64,000 nucleotides of DNA from JACCXG01 sp963785755 (GTDB lineage Bacteria > Acidobacteriota > Vicinamibacteria > Vicinamibacterales > 2-12-FULL-66-21), in NCBI GenBank assembly GCA_963785755.1, contig CAWAXG010000047.1, positions 62,001 through 126,000 of the forward strand, in the 5' to 3' direction. Position 1 is the stretch's first letter, and the number at the start of each line of letters is the position of its first letter. Below, in pieces: positions 34,532-45,207 of the stretch. A program made the translations under genes and the position numbers. Under the pieces are notes generated by a model. That model did not search any database and was not told the origin of the DNA. It saw only the letters and a program-made list of their open reading frames with translations.

Positions 34532-37413
34532 TCAGAAAATGAACTTCGCGCCCAGCTGGACGATCCGCGCGTTGCCTGCGCTCAGGATCTGGCCGAAGGC
34601 GCCGGATTCGCGTGCGAGGTTCGGCGGACCGAAGTTCGCGTGGTTGAAGGCGTTGAACACTTCGGCTCGGAACTGCAGGTAGCGGCTTTCGTCGATCGAG
34701 AACTTCTTCGCCGCGGAAAAATCGAAGTTCGCGAAGCCCGGTCCGCGCATGATGCCGATGCCGGCGTTGCCGAATGCCTGGGGCGCGGGACTGACGAATG
34801 CGTCGGTGTTGAACCAGCGCGCCAGGGTGCGTTCAGATTCCGGCAGCATCGGCGTGCCCACCAGATTCGGCCGGACCCGCCGTTCGCCGCCCAGGTTCGC
34901 CACGGTCGACGCCGCGATGGTCGCGGTGAGCGGCAGGCCGCTCTGCAGCACGTGAATGCCGGTGACCTGCCATCCGCCGATCAGGAAATCGACGGCGCGA
35001 TTCCAATCGTCGCCGAACCGATGCCCGCGGCCGAACGGCAGCTCCCAGATGTAGCTGGCGACGAAGCGGTGCCGGATGTCGAACTCCGCTGGGCCGCGTT
35101 CCGCGCGGAGGTTGTAACTGTCCTGCGGCTCGCGGTACACACCGGTGTCGACGCCGGGGCCCACAGCGCTCGTGGAAATGTGATCGGGCGCGTCGGCGAC
35201 GGCCTCTCCCCAAGTGTAGGCGGCGGTTCCGGTCAGTCCGTGCGTGAACCGCTTTTCGAGCCGCAGCTGCAGCGACTGGTATGTGGAGCTGACTCGATTC
35301 TCCATCCACTGGATATCGCCAAACGCCGGATAGGGCCGGGCACCTGCGGCATGCGAGCCGTCGGCGTTGACGATGACCGCCCGCTGGTTCAGGTTGCGAA
35401 AGCCCGGGAGTTTGGTGCCCTTGTTGCCGATGTAGGCGAGGTCCAGCACGAGATCCGGCCGGAGCTGGTACTGCGCACCGATGTTGTACTGCTGCACGTA
35501 GGGTGACCGCTGGTGGGGATCCTGTGCCCGGCGCAGCACCGTCGGAGCCAGCGAGTTTGGATCCAGCAGTCCGTCAGGATAGCCGTCGACCAGGCGGAAC
35601 AGCGCAGCGGAGGCCACGGCGTCCGCGCCGCTGACGCTCGTCTGCTGCGCGTAATCCACGAGAAACGGCGGGTTGAAGCCGAGCAGCCCCTCGCGACCCT
35701 GTCGCAGTGTATGTGTGAAGAAGACGCCATAGCCCCCGCGCAGGACCAGGCGGGACCACGGCGTGTAGGCGAAGCCGATCCGTGGTGCCACATTGTTCCG
35801 ATCGGGATGAATGAGCGATCGCTCGTACACGTCACCGTCCTTCGCAACGATCATCGTCCCCGTGTCCGGATCGAAGTTGGCGAAGCGATTGGCCTTTTCG
35901 ATCGGGGGCGTCGCGTACTCGTAACGGACGCCGAGGTTTGCCGTCAGCGTCGGCGTGACGCGGTAGTCGTCCTGGACGAAGTAGAACTGCATGTTCTGCC
36001 CTTGATCCATCACGGTCAGGCTCGTGAGCGAGAACCGGGACGGCAGACCGAGCAGCAGTAGCGCCTGCGATCGGTTGTCGTTCGACCCGAAGGCATCGTT
36101 GAACGATCCTTCCGCCAGGCCAGGCAGCGGGCCCGGTCGAAACGTCAGCGTGTCGACGAAGCTGTAACGACCGAACGATGTGAGGGTCGGCGCTATTTGA
36201 TGGTCGATCCGGACATCGAACTGATCCTGGCGCGTGTCGGTCACCGGCGTCGACGCGTAGAGCGTCGGCGATCCCGGCACGTTGGCATCGGGAATCAGCC
36301 CGACGATGGCCGCGCCGACGGGATCCCAGCGTTCCGGGGAATTACGTACTGGCCCTGGCCGTTCTGACCGAATGCCGGGCGGCCCGGAGCGAACGGGTCC
36401 ATCACCACACTGCTGAACACGCCGGCTTTCTCGGCAGCCGTCGGCACCTGGCGCGTTCGCGGCACGCCTTCGAGATCGCGCAGACCTTCGTAATCCGCGA
36501 ACCAGAACGTCCGGTTCCGCACCAGCGGTCCGCCGGCCGCCGCGCCGAACTGATTGCGTTCGCGTTTGGGCTTGGGCGCACCGAGCGCATTGGAGAAAAA
36601 GTTGTTCGCGTCGAGCGCGTCATTCCTGAAGAACTCGTAGACACTCCCGCGCAGGCTGTTCGTCCCGGATTTGATCGTCGCGTTGATCACCGCGCCCGAG
36701 CCGCGACCGTATTCGGCGGAGTACGCGTTGGTCTGAATCTTGAACTCCTGAAGCGCCTCGATCGAGGGCTGCACGAGCTGCACGTTCTCACCGCGGAACG
36801 AATTCGAGTACGACACGTTGTCCACGCCGTCCAGCTGAAACACGTTGCTGAACACGCGATTACCGTTCACGTTGAACGCACCCTTGAAGCCAATGCTGTT
36901 CAGGCGCGGCGTCGCCGGCAGGACTCCCGGCGAGAGGTGCGCGAGCTGGTTGTAGTCGCGGCCGTTCAACGGCAGTTCCGCGATCTTGTGCTGATCGATG
37001 ACCTGCCCACGCCCCGAGCTCTGTGTCTGCAGCAGAGAGGCCGCCGACTGTACTTCGATACTTTCCGTCACCGGCCCGGGTTTGAGCGTAACGTCGACCA
37101 CCGTGGTCTCGTCGATCTGGAGGATGATTCCCCGGTGAATCCCGAGTGAGAACCCAGCCAGCTCAGTGGTGACCGTATACCGGCCCGGCCTCAGACTGGT
37201 CAGCCGATAGAATCCCCCGTCATCCGTTTCCGTGTGCGCGCTGGTGTTGGTGAGAACGTTGGTGACCGTGACCCTGGCGTGCTGCACCACGGCCCCCGAG
37301 TCGTCTCGAACCGTTCCGGTGAGAGTTGCCGTCTCCTGCTGAGCTGCAACGGGGAGCGCCACGGCGCAGGCGCAGAGGAAGGAAAGCAGGAACGCTGGCT
37401 GTCGTCGATGCAT
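34532..37413 (-). CDS. Oar-like TonB-dependent receptor, interrupted by a one-base frameshift
   Basis: Start at ATG 37413, preceded by AGGAGG. A signal peptide (FLLSFLCACAVALPVAAQ) leads to a carboxypeptidase-regulatory-like domain (ATLTGTVRDDSGAVVQHARV, GGFYRLTSLRPGRYTVTTEL), then a plug (LPLNGRDYNQLAHLSPGVLP, QLDGVDNV) and a 22-strand-type barrel ending GNARIVQLGAKFIF. The frame breaks near 36327, where one base appears missing between PRNA and WDPVGAAIVGLIPDANVP. Repaired length is about 960 residues. Such receptors import large ligands such as saccharides across the outer membrane. Confidence 0.85.
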
Positions 37414-37686
37414 GACAAGCCTCCTGTTCAACCGATGGAATCTGTCGTGTGAACCCGTCCCGCTGTAATGTGCGAACGCCGGGAGATAACGCTACGCCTG
37501 GAGTTCGACCTGGAGAGAGCGCTGAGGACCGGAGGGAATGTGGCCGCGAGCGGGTCTGTCCTCGGGCCACCGGAAACGCGGGGCGGCCGGGCGTGCTCGG
37601 CACTCTTTCAGTTAAAGTGGGTTTGAACGATCACGCAATGGGTACGAACGTGTTGCGAGCAACCGGCCACTGGTCCCAGGCCGGCG
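37414..37686. other. Divergent intergenic region, promoters not resolved
   Basis: About 270 bases between the TonB receptor and the hybrid kinase. No gene is apparent. The AGGAGG of the receptor is at its left end. No clear regulator site was seen. Confidence 0.4.
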
Positions 37687-39567
37687 GTGACATCAGGCGC
37701 CGGCGCGGGCCGGGAGAGCGACCAGCGGCAAGCGCAGGTGCGCGCGGAACAGATTCGCCTGCTGTACGAGAATGCCGTCACCGGGATTGGGGCAGCACTC
37801 ATCGTCGCGACCCTTCTCGCCTACTGTCAGTGGGACGTCATTCCTCATGTCGTCGTCTCGATGTGGCTGCTGTACGTGGTGGTGGTCTCTGCAGCCAGGC
37901 TTCTGCTCGTGCGCGGCTATTGGCGCGCGTCCCCGAGCGTCACCGAGAGCCGCGGATGGGGAGTGGCGTTCGCGGTCGGCGCCGGGATAGCCGCGGCAGG
38001 GTGGGCCGCGGCTGGCATCATGCTCTACCCGCCGGCGCAGCCGACCAACCAGATCCTGCTGGTATTCGTCCTCGGCGGCATCATGCTCGGCGGGGCCTCG
38101 CTGCTGGCCGCGAGGCCCGAGGCGTTCCTGACATTCCTGCTGCCGACCGGCCTGCTTCCCGCCATACGTCTCGCCAGCGAGGGCGATGAAGAACACCTGA
38201 CGATGGGGCTGCTGGCCGCCGTCTTCACCGTGGCCACGCTCAGCACGACCTGGCGCTTCCACATGACGATTGAGTCGTCTCTTCGGCTGCGATTCGAGAA
38301 CCAGGATCTCGTCGAGAGCCTCCAGGTCGCCAAGAATCAGACCGACCAACTGAATCGAGATCTGGAGCTCCGCGTTGGCGAGCGTACCGCCAAGCTCCGG
38401 GAAGCCGATCAACGGAAAGACGAGTTCCTCGCGACGCTCGCGCACGAGCTGCGCAACCCGCTCGCCCCCATTCGATTTGCCGTGGAAGGTCTCAAGACCG
38501 GTGCCCCTCCGGATATGGCGGCACGCGCCCACGATGTGATCGAACGCCAGGTTGGACAGCTCGTGCGACTGGTCGATGACCTGCTGGACGTCTCACGAAT
38601 TACTGCCAACAAGATCCACTTACGCCGGGAACCTCACGCGCTCGCGCGCCTGATGACGATTGCCGTCGAATCGATCATGCCGCTCGCACGCGCCGCCGAT
38701 CACCAGATTGAGGTGGCGCTCCCCCCGCCATCGGTTCTGGTCGATGGTGATGGCACCCGGCTGGTGCAGGTCTTCGCGAATGTCCTCAACAACGCGGTGA
38801 AGTTCACGCCTCCCGGGGGCCACGTCTGGTTCACGGCAGACCTGCGGTCCCACGAGGCGGTGGTGCGCATCCGCGATACCGGGATCGGCATCGCCCCCGA
38901 TATCCTGCCGCGCGTGTTCGACATGTTCCAGCAGGCGGCGCCGATCCTCGAACGATCCAGCGGTGGCCTGGGCATCGGGCTCTCGCTGGCGCGGCGGCTC
39001 GTGGAGATGCACGGGGGACAGGTCGACATCCGAAGCCGCGGCACGGGTCAGGGGACGGAGGTCGAGATCCGTCTGCCGATCGCGACGGCAGCGGACGGGA
39101 CCGCCATCGGGGCCGAACCGCCGGCCCTTGCGACGACACGGAGCCTCCGCGTGCTGATCGTCGACGACAATCTCGACGCCGCGGAGATGCTCGATGTCGC
39201 GGTGTCCAGTCAGGGCCATACGACGAGGCTGGCGCACGATGGCGCCACTGCGCTCACGGCCGCCGCCGAGTTCGCACCCGATGTGATTCTCCTCGACATC
39301 GGCTTACCGGTCATGAACGGCTATGCCGTCGCCCGGACGCTGCGCTCGCAACCCCAGTTCACTCACGTGCACATCGCGGCCGTGACCGGATGGGGCCAGG
39401 AAGAGGACCGCCGGAAAGCCAGGGAAGCCGGATTCGACAGTCACTTCACCAAACCGCTCTCGCCGTCGGCGCTGGATGATCTGCTGAATACCATCGCGCA
39501 CCGCCTGACGGGTGACGCGGCGGACACGCCGCGAACCCGCCACACTGATTCGGGCAGCGGATTCTGA
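37687..39567 (+). CDS. Membrane-bound hybrid histidine kinase
   Basis: 626 residues from GTG 37687. Five or six N-terminal helices (AALIVATLLAYCQW, VVVSMWLLYVVVVSAARLLL, GVAFAVGAGIAAAGWAAAGI, ILLVFVLGGIMLGGASLLA, LLAAVFTVATLSTTW) form a membrane sensor. Then a coiled coil, HisKA with H253 (LAHELRNPLAPI), HATPase (NVLNNAVKF, DTGIGIA, GGLGIGLS) and a receiver with D537 (VILLDIGLPV) and an intact Lys (FTKPLSP). The ligand is unknown. Divergent from the TonB receptor, which it might regulate. Confidence 0.9.
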   Translation: MTSGAGAGRESDQRQAQVRAEQIRLLYENAVTGIGAALIVATLLAYCQWDVIPHVVVSMWLLYVVVVSAARLLLVRGYWRASPSVTESRGWGVAFAVGAGIAAAGWAAAGIMLYPPAQPTNQILLVFVLGGIMLGGASLLAARPEAFLTFLLPTGLLPAIRLASEGDEEHLTMGLLAAVFTVATLSTTWRFHMTIESSLRLRFENQDLVESLQVAKNQTDQLNRDLELRVGERTAKLREADQRKDEFLATLAHELRNPLAPIRFAVEGLKTGAPPDMAARAHDVIERQVGQLVRLVDDLLDVSRITANKIHLRREPHALARLMTIAVESIMPLARAADHQIEVALPPPSVLVDGDGTRLVQVFANVLNNAVKFTPPGGHVWFTADLRSHEAVVRIRDTGIGIAPDILPRVFDMFQQAAPILERSSGGLGIGLSLARRLVEMHGGQVDIRSRGTGQGTEVEIRLPIATAADGTAIGAEPPALATTRSLRVLIVDDNLDAAEMLDVAVSSQGHTTRLAHDGATALTAAAEFAPDVILLDIGLPVMNGYAVARTLRSQPQFTHVHIAAVTGWGQEEDRRKAREAGFDSHFTKPLSPSALDDLLNTIAHRLTGDAADTPRTRHTDSGSGF

Positions 39568-39647
39568 CGCGGCTGCGCTGCACGTCGAATTCGGTAGTGC
39601 GAAGCGCACACCTTCCACATCTGAAATACTGAACAAAGGAGGCGGAC

Positions 39648-40364
39648 ATGAAGACCTGGCGCGCGAGAACCTGGCAGCTGATGGCTACGCTGGTGGCGTT
39701 CACCGTTCCTCTGTTCGGACAGACACCATCCGGTCCGGGAGCGCCGCCGCTCGCCGGGACGTCCTGGCAGCTGGTTCGCTTCCAGGGCGGAGACGGCACG
39801 GTCGTGACGCCTGACGACAGTTCGAAGTACACGCTGACCTTTGCCGGCGACGGCACGATCACGGCCCGCATCGACTGCAATCGCGGACGCGGCAGCTGGA
39901 AATCGTCCGCGCCGAGTCAGCTCGAGCTGGGTCCGCTCGCCCTGACGCGCGCCATGTGTCCGCCGCAATCGATGCACGATCGGATCGTCAAACACTGGCC
40001 GAGCATCCGCTCCTACGTCCTCAAGGACGGGAAGGACGGGCATCTGTATCTGTCGCTGATGGCGGACGGCGGCATCTACGAATACAAGCCGATGTCCTCC
40101 GCATCCTCGTCCTTCAAATCGCCGGTGACCTTCACAGGTCCTGTGACCTTCACCTGCGGCGGTGCGGAGACGCTTCGCGCGACCTTCTACAAGACGCAGC
40201 CGGCGATGGTGCTCCTCGAGCGCGGCGGCGTGACGCGGCCGGCGTTCCAGGTCAAGGCCGCCTCGGGATCGAGGTACGAGGGTGACGGCGTGCTGTTCTG
40301 GGAAGCGCGCGGCGAGGCGACGCTGAACTGGATGGGCGCCGAGTCGATCTGCAAACCGAACTGA
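39648..40364 (+). CDS. Exported META-MliC two-domain protein
   Basis: 238 residues with a signal peptide ending around LVAFTVPLFGQ and no lipobox. Residues about 35-140 are a META/HslJ-type domain (LAGTSWQLVRFQGGDG, DCNRGRGSWK, LALTRAMCPP). Residues 160-238 resemble MliC, the membrane lysozyme inhibitor (VTFTCGGAETLRATFYKTQP, GEATLNWMGAESICKPN). It may bind lysozyme or other basic proteins in the periplasm. The combination is seen in some soil bacteria but is poorly studied. Confidence 0.75.
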   Translation: MKTWRARTWQLMATLVAFTVPLFGQTPSGPGAPPLAGTSWQLVRFQGGDGTVVTPDDSSKYTLTFAGDGTITARIDCNRGRGSWKSSAPSQLELGPLALTRAMCPPQSMHDRIVKHWPSIRSYVLKDGKDGHLYLSLMADGGIYEYKPMSSASSSFKSPVTFTGPVTFTCGGAETLRATFYKTQPAMVLLERGGVTRPAFQVKAASGSRYEGDGVLFWEARGEATLNWMGAESICKPN

Positions 40365-40411
40365 GATCCCCCGCGGCAGCGAAATCAAGAAGGGAAATCC
40401 GGGACCAGACC

Positions 40412-42181
40412 ATGAGGTACTTCGCCCTCGCCTGCGATTACGACGGGACGCTTGCCCACCACGGACAGGTCGACCCGGCGACCATCGGTGCCCTGGAGCG
40501 CCTGCGCGCGACCGGGAGAAAGCTGGTGATGGTGACTGGCCGCGAGCTCGATGACCTGCAGCGTGTCTTCCCGCACGCGCATCTGTTCGATCGGATCGTG
40601 GCCGAGAATGGGGGCGTGCTGTATCACCCCGGCACCGGCGAGGCGCACCCGCTCGCCACCGGAGCGCCGCCAGAGTTCGTCCGTGAACTCGAGCGCCGAG
40701 ATATCTCACCCCTTTCGGTCGGACGAGTGATCGTCGCGACGTGGGAGCCGCATGGCACCGCGGTACTCGACGTGATTCACGCACTAGGCCTCGAGCTGCA
40801 GGTCATCTTCAACAAGGGCGCCGTGATGGTGTTGCCACCCGGTGTGAACAAGGCCAGCGGCCTGCGGCGCGCCCTCGACGAGCTGAAGCTCTCCCCACAC
40901 AACACCGTCGCTGTCGGTGATGCCGAGAACGATCACGCGTTTCTCGCTTCATGCGAGTGCGGCGTGGCAGTGGCGAATGCGTTGGAGAGCCTCAAAGCCC
41001 AGGCCGATGTGGTCACTGACCGAGACCACGGCGCCGGCGTACAGGAATTGATCGACGGCCTCATCACGTCGGATCTCAAGGAACTGAATCCGCGTCTCGC
41101 CCGGCACGATCTGGTCATTGGTACGACGGGTACGACGGGTACGACGGGTACGACCGGTACGACCGGTACGACCGGTACGGCGCTCGACAGACCTGAAGAC
41201 ATCCGCCTTCCTGCACATGGTGCGGCCGTGCTCATTGCCGGGCCATCCGGGGGCGGCAAATCCACTGTCACGACGGCGCTGCTCGAAGCGCTCTGTGACG
41301 CCTGCTATCAGTTCTGTGTGCTGGATCCGGAAGGGGACTACTACGAATTCCCCGACGCGATTGCCATCCGCGGTGGCGGGAATCCGCGCGCGCTGGTGGA
41401 CGATGCGCTTCGCGTGCTCGACCGGCCGATGGAGAACGCGGTCGTGAGCCTGGTCGACGAGCGGCTCGAGGACCGTCCGCAGGTGCTGCAGGTGCTCCTG
41501 CCGCGATTACTGGAGCTGAGAGCCGCGACGGGACGCCCGCACTGGATCGTCATCGATGAGGCGCACCACGTGCTGCCGCCCACCTGGCAGCTGTCCGAGC
41601 CACTGGTTCCCGCGCAGCTCGAGAATCTCGTGCTGGTCACCGTGCATCCCGATCATGTCGCCTCCCCCATCCTTGCGCTGGTCGACACACTCGTGATCGT
41701 TGGACGCGACGCGCAGGCGACCGTGGATGCGTTCACGCGCGCTCGCGGCCTGGAACCCATACGATTGGGCGCCGATCCGGCGGACACGACCGTCGCCTGG
41801 TTTGTGCGGATTGGTGCGGCGCCGCGGCCGTTCACGGTGGCCATGCCATCGGCAGAGCGCCGCCGCCATCGGCGGAAGTACGCCGAAGGCGAGCTGGCGG
41901 AGGACAAGAGCTTTTACTTCCGTGGACCCGAAGGGCGGTTGAATCTCAGGGCCCAGAATCTGGAGCTGTTCTCTCAGCTGGCCGACGGCGTGGACGACGA
42001 GACCTGGCAGTATCACCTTCGCCAACGCGACGTCTCGCGCTGGTTCCGGGAAGCGATCAAAGACACGGCCCTGGCGCACGAGGCCAGCGAGATTGAAACG
42101 CACGCGGACGACCTGACGCCTCGAGAAAGCCGGCAGCGCATCCGCGCCGCGATTCAACGCCGCTACACGAGCCCTGCGTAA
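40412..42181 (+). CDS. HAD-family phosphatase fused to a HerA/DUF87-like P-loop ATPase
   Basis: 589 residues. Residues 1-225 are a Cof/SPP-type HAD hydrolase: D9 and D11 in DYDGTLAHHG, VMVTGRE, and GDAENDHAFL. Residues 237-256 are a Gly-Thr-Thr repeat. From about 270 an ATPase follows, with Walker A GPSGGGKST (277-285), LDPEGDYYEF (HerA-like) and Walker B WIVIDEAHH (D382/E383). The C-terminal 100 residues are helical (WQYHLRQRDVSRWFREAIKD). Sugar-phosphate-type phosphatase with an attached motor or switch domain; the combined role is unknown. Confidence 0.85.
   Translation: MRYFALACDYDGTLAHHGQVDPATIGALERLRATGRKLVMVTGRELDDLQRVFPHAHLFDRIVAENGGVLYHPGTGEAHPLATGAPPEFVRELERRDISPLSVGRVIVATWEPHGTAVLDVIHALGLELQVIFNKGAVMVLPPGVNKASGLRRALDELKLSPHNTVAVGDAENDHAFLASCECGVAVANALESLKAQADVVTDRDHGAGVQELIDGLITSDLKELNPRLARHDLVIGTTGTTGTTGTTGTTGTTGTALDRPEDIRLPAHGAAVLIAGPSGGGKSTVTTALLEALCDACYQFCVLDPEGDYYEFPDAIAIRGGGNPRALVDDALRVLDRPMENAVVSLVDERLEDRPQVLQVLLPRLLELRAATGRPHWIVIDEAHHVLPPTWQLSEPLVPAQLENLVLVTVHPDHVASPILALVDTLVIVGRDAQATVDAFTRARGLEPIRLGADPADTTVAWFVRIGAAPRPFTVAMPSAERRRHRRKYAEGELAEDKSFYFRGPEGRLNLRAQNLELFSQLADGVDDETWQYHLRQRDVSRWFREAIKDTALAHEASEIETHADDLTPRESRQRIRAAIQRRYTSPA
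41120..41179 (+). repeat. In-frame 9-bp tandem repeat (GGTACGACG)
   Basis: Six copies of GGTACGAC(G/C) plus a final GGTACG. The first three units end in G and the last three in C. Each unit encodes Gly-Thr-Thr and forms the linker between the phosphatase and ATPase domains. Units of nine bases can be gained or lost without shifting the frame. Confidence 0.95.
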
Positions 42182-42361
42182 AGGGCGGCCGCATCGAAAC
42201 CGAATCACTACACGACACGATCGAGCGCCTTTCCACGGAGACATCTCACGCTCGTAAGAAGAGCATCAACGTCTTGCCGCCCTGAACATGTCCACTAGGC
42301 CTCGTCGCCTGCTCGAGCACCGCCATCCTTCTGGCCTGGAAGGATCGTCCGTGGGACACTG

Positions 42362-43485
42362 ATGCGTGTCGCCGATGAACCGCCACGCATGTCCGCTGTA
42401 AGCCGTTCCCTCCGTATCTCCTGGACCGCAGTCGGACCAATCTCCGCCCTGCTGGTGCTCGCGTTCGCGTGGGGACGCGAGCTGAGCCCCGTCAGCGTGG
42501 TGCTCGTGACCGCCATGCTCGCCGGAGCGGTGCTGTCGGCGGTGCACCACGCCGAGGTTGTCGCCCACCGGGTCGGCGAGCCGTACGGGTCGCTGGTCCT
42601 GGCCGTCGCAGTCACGGTGATCGAAGTCGCGCTCATCGTCACGCTGATGGCCGGCGGCGGAGAGACTCGCTCGCTGGCGCGCGATACGGTGTTCGCGGCC
42701 GTGATGATCTCGTGCAACGGCATTGTCGGACTCTCGATCTTCATTGGCACAATTCGCCGGCGCGTCGTGTCGTTCAACGCGGAGGGTTCCGGTGGAGCGC
42801 TCGCGATGGTGATCACGCTGGCGACGCTGTGCCTGGTGGTCCCGGGATTCACGACAACGACGCCTGGACCGCAGTTCTCCGGCCCGCAGCTCGTGTTCGC
42901 GGCCGTCGTCGCGCTCGGCTTGTACGGTCTGTTCGTCGCGGTGCAGACCGGACGTCATCGCGACTACTTCCTCCCGGTTGCGGCCGACGGGGCGCCTATC
43001 AACGAGGGGAACACGCGACGCCGCCCTCGAACAGGACGGCGCTCGTCAGTCTGGGACTGCTGCTGGTCGCGTTGATCGCGGTCGTCGGCAACGCGAAGGT
43101 GGTGTCGCCGACGATCGAACAGGCGGTATCCGCGGCCGGGCTTCCGGTCTCGTTCGTGGGGGTCGTCATCGCACTGTTGATCCTGCTGCCGGAGACCCTG
43201 GCCGCCGCGCGCGCGGCTCAGCGCGAACGGATCCAGATCAGCCTCAACCTCGCGTTCGGCTCGGCGGTGGCCAGCATCGGTCTGACCATTCCGTCCGTCG
43301 CCGCCGTATCGATGTGGCTGTCGGTGCCGCTCGACCTCGGCCTGAACGCCATGGAGATCGTGCTGCTGGCGCTCACCTCCGTGGTGGCCGTGCTCACCGT
43401 CGTACCAGGCCGCGCGACGCTGCTCCAGGCAGGTGTCCATCTCGGCGTGCTCGCGGCCTACCTGTTCCTCGCGGTCATCCCGTAG
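42362..43485 (+). CDS. ChaA-like Ca2+(Na+)/H+ antiporter, interrupted by a one-base frameshift
   Basis: The N-terminal half (frame from 42362, or ATG 42389) has helices and the CaCA alpha-repeat 1 (YGSLVLAVAVTVIEVALIVT, with the acidic residue). The frame shifts near 43008 in a G-run, where one base seems missing. The C-terminal half continues as LVSLGLLLVALIAVVGNAKV with alpha-repeat 2 (VGVVIALLILLPETLAAARA) and further helices. Repaired length about 374 residues, normal for ChaA. It exchanges calcium or sodium for protons across the inner membrane. A second exchanger of the same superfamily is at the right edge. Confidence 0.8.
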
Positions 43486-43586
43486 CTGAGATCATGATCG
43501 TTGCCGCCCTCGATGCCAGTGTCTGGTGACCGAGTAGAATCAGCGGCGATTCGAGGCTCCTGGCCTTTACGACTCCCGCGAGACGA

Positions 43587-45105
43587 ATGCACATGAAGAC
43601 TCCTGCTCCACTCACACTGCGAAAGACACTCGCTCTGGTGTTCGCGTTCTGGAGCGTCGTCCCCGCCACCGCCGCGGCTCAGCCCAATGCCATTCAGACC
43701 GAGAACGCGAAGCCAGGGTCCGCCGACTGGCTGTTGACCAGGGTCGTTCGTCACGACGACGAGATCTACGAGCTGGGCTGGCATCGGCGACGGGGGATCG
43801 AGGCCTACGCGTCGCACACGAGCATCAAGGCCGGCGAGACGCTGAACGTGCACGTCAGCACCTTCCCGGTGAACAAGTATTCCGTCAGCATCTACCGGAT
43901 GGGGTACTACGGCGGCGCCGGCGCGCGGCTGATGCGAACGCTCGGCCCGCTGCAGGGAACGGCCGAACCGACTCCCCAGGACGGCAACCGCAGCCTGATC
44001 GAATGCAATTGGAAGGTGGGGTTCAGCCTGGAGATTCCGAAGGACTGGCTGAGCGGCGTCTACCTGGGCAAGCTCTCCACGCTTCCCGCGGCGACCGGTC
44101 AGTTTCTCGATCTGGAGATGGTGAGCGAGAGCTATGTCATCTTCATCGTCCGCGACGACCGCAAGGCCGACCTGCTGTTCCAGGCCTCGGACATGACCTG
44201 GCTGTCCTATAACCGGTGGCCGCAATGGCGATCGCTGTACGACCTCGGAAACGCGCCATGGGGCTCCTCGAACAGCAAGGTTGGCTATGACGTCGGCTTC
44301 GACCGTCCGTACGCGCTGTTCTGGAACGGGTTCCCCGCGGGGTTCCATCCGCTGACCAACGGGTCCGGCGAGTTCCTCATGACCGAGTTTCCGCTGGCCT
44401 TCTGGCTCGAGAAGGAAGGCTACGACGTCACCTACATCTCCAATGTCGACACCCACGCCGACGGCAACGGGCTGCTGCGCGCGAAGGCGTTCCTCTCGGT
44501 CGGCCACGACGAGGTACTGGACCGAGCGGATGTTCGAGAACGTGACCAAGGCCCGCGACGCCGGCGTCAGCCTGGCCTTCCTGTCGGGCAACTCCATCTC
44601 CGGCGTCGTCGAGCTGCTGCCGAGCAGCGACGGCCGGCCGAACCGCGTGATGCGGCGCGCCGGACGCGGATTCAAGGGTGAGCAGGAGCTGATGGGCGCC
44701 ACGTCGTATGGTGTGGGCTTCGCGGACTGGACCGCCGACAACCCGGAACACTGGGCGTTCGAAGGCTCGAACATGAAGAAGGGCGACCGCGTGGCCGAGC
44801 TCGTGGGCTGGGAGTACCACGGGCCTCCGCTCGCGAAGCATCCCGGCCTGGTGGTGCTGTCGGAAGGGCCGGTCTACGGGAACGGCGGGGAGAAGCGCAC
44901 CGGCACGTACACCACGACGCTGTACACGGCGCGCAAAGGCAATCTGGTTTTCAATGCGGGAACCTGCTGGTGGAACGTCGTGCTCTCATCTCCCCCGGGC
45001 TTTCAGAATCCGCCGCGCAAGGACTTCCGCCGCAACGATGCGCGCATCCAGCGGATCACCCGCAACATCCTCGACCGGATGATCGCGACGAAGCTGACGG
45101 ACTGA
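43587..45105 (+). CDS. Secreted N,N-dimethylformamidase large subunit-like protein, one-base frameshift
   Basis: Signal peptide (LVFAFWSVVPATAAAQ) then a DMFase-beta-like domain: HTSIKAGETLNVHVST, VSIYRMGYYGG, FDRPYALFW, EFPLAFWLEKEGYDVTYISN and FLSVGHDEYW. The frame breaks at 44513-44514, where an extra G splits GHDE from YWTERMFENV. The rest (LAFLSGNSI, NLVFNAGTCWWNVVL) is in the next frame to 45105. About 505 residues when repaired. Many acidobacterial homologues are exported and unlikely to be true formamidases. Confidence 0.75.
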
Positions 45106-45207
45106 CGTCCGCCTGCACCAACCACGAATGACTGAACTCGCGACTGCAATTTGTTCTAGACTTCCACCGACCAGAAACCCTCGGCGATGATCGGTGAAGG
45201 AGGACTT

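Noticed and set aside
39441..40784. A long minus-strand frame opposite the META-MliC gene
   Set aside because: Composition is low-complexity Arg-rich with no motifs, while the plus strand carries clear domains and a signal peptide.
41120..41179. Possible CRISPR-like short repeat array
   Set aside because: Units are 9 bp, contiguous and in frame inside a gene, with no spacers. No CRISPR array or cas gene was seen anywhere in the window.
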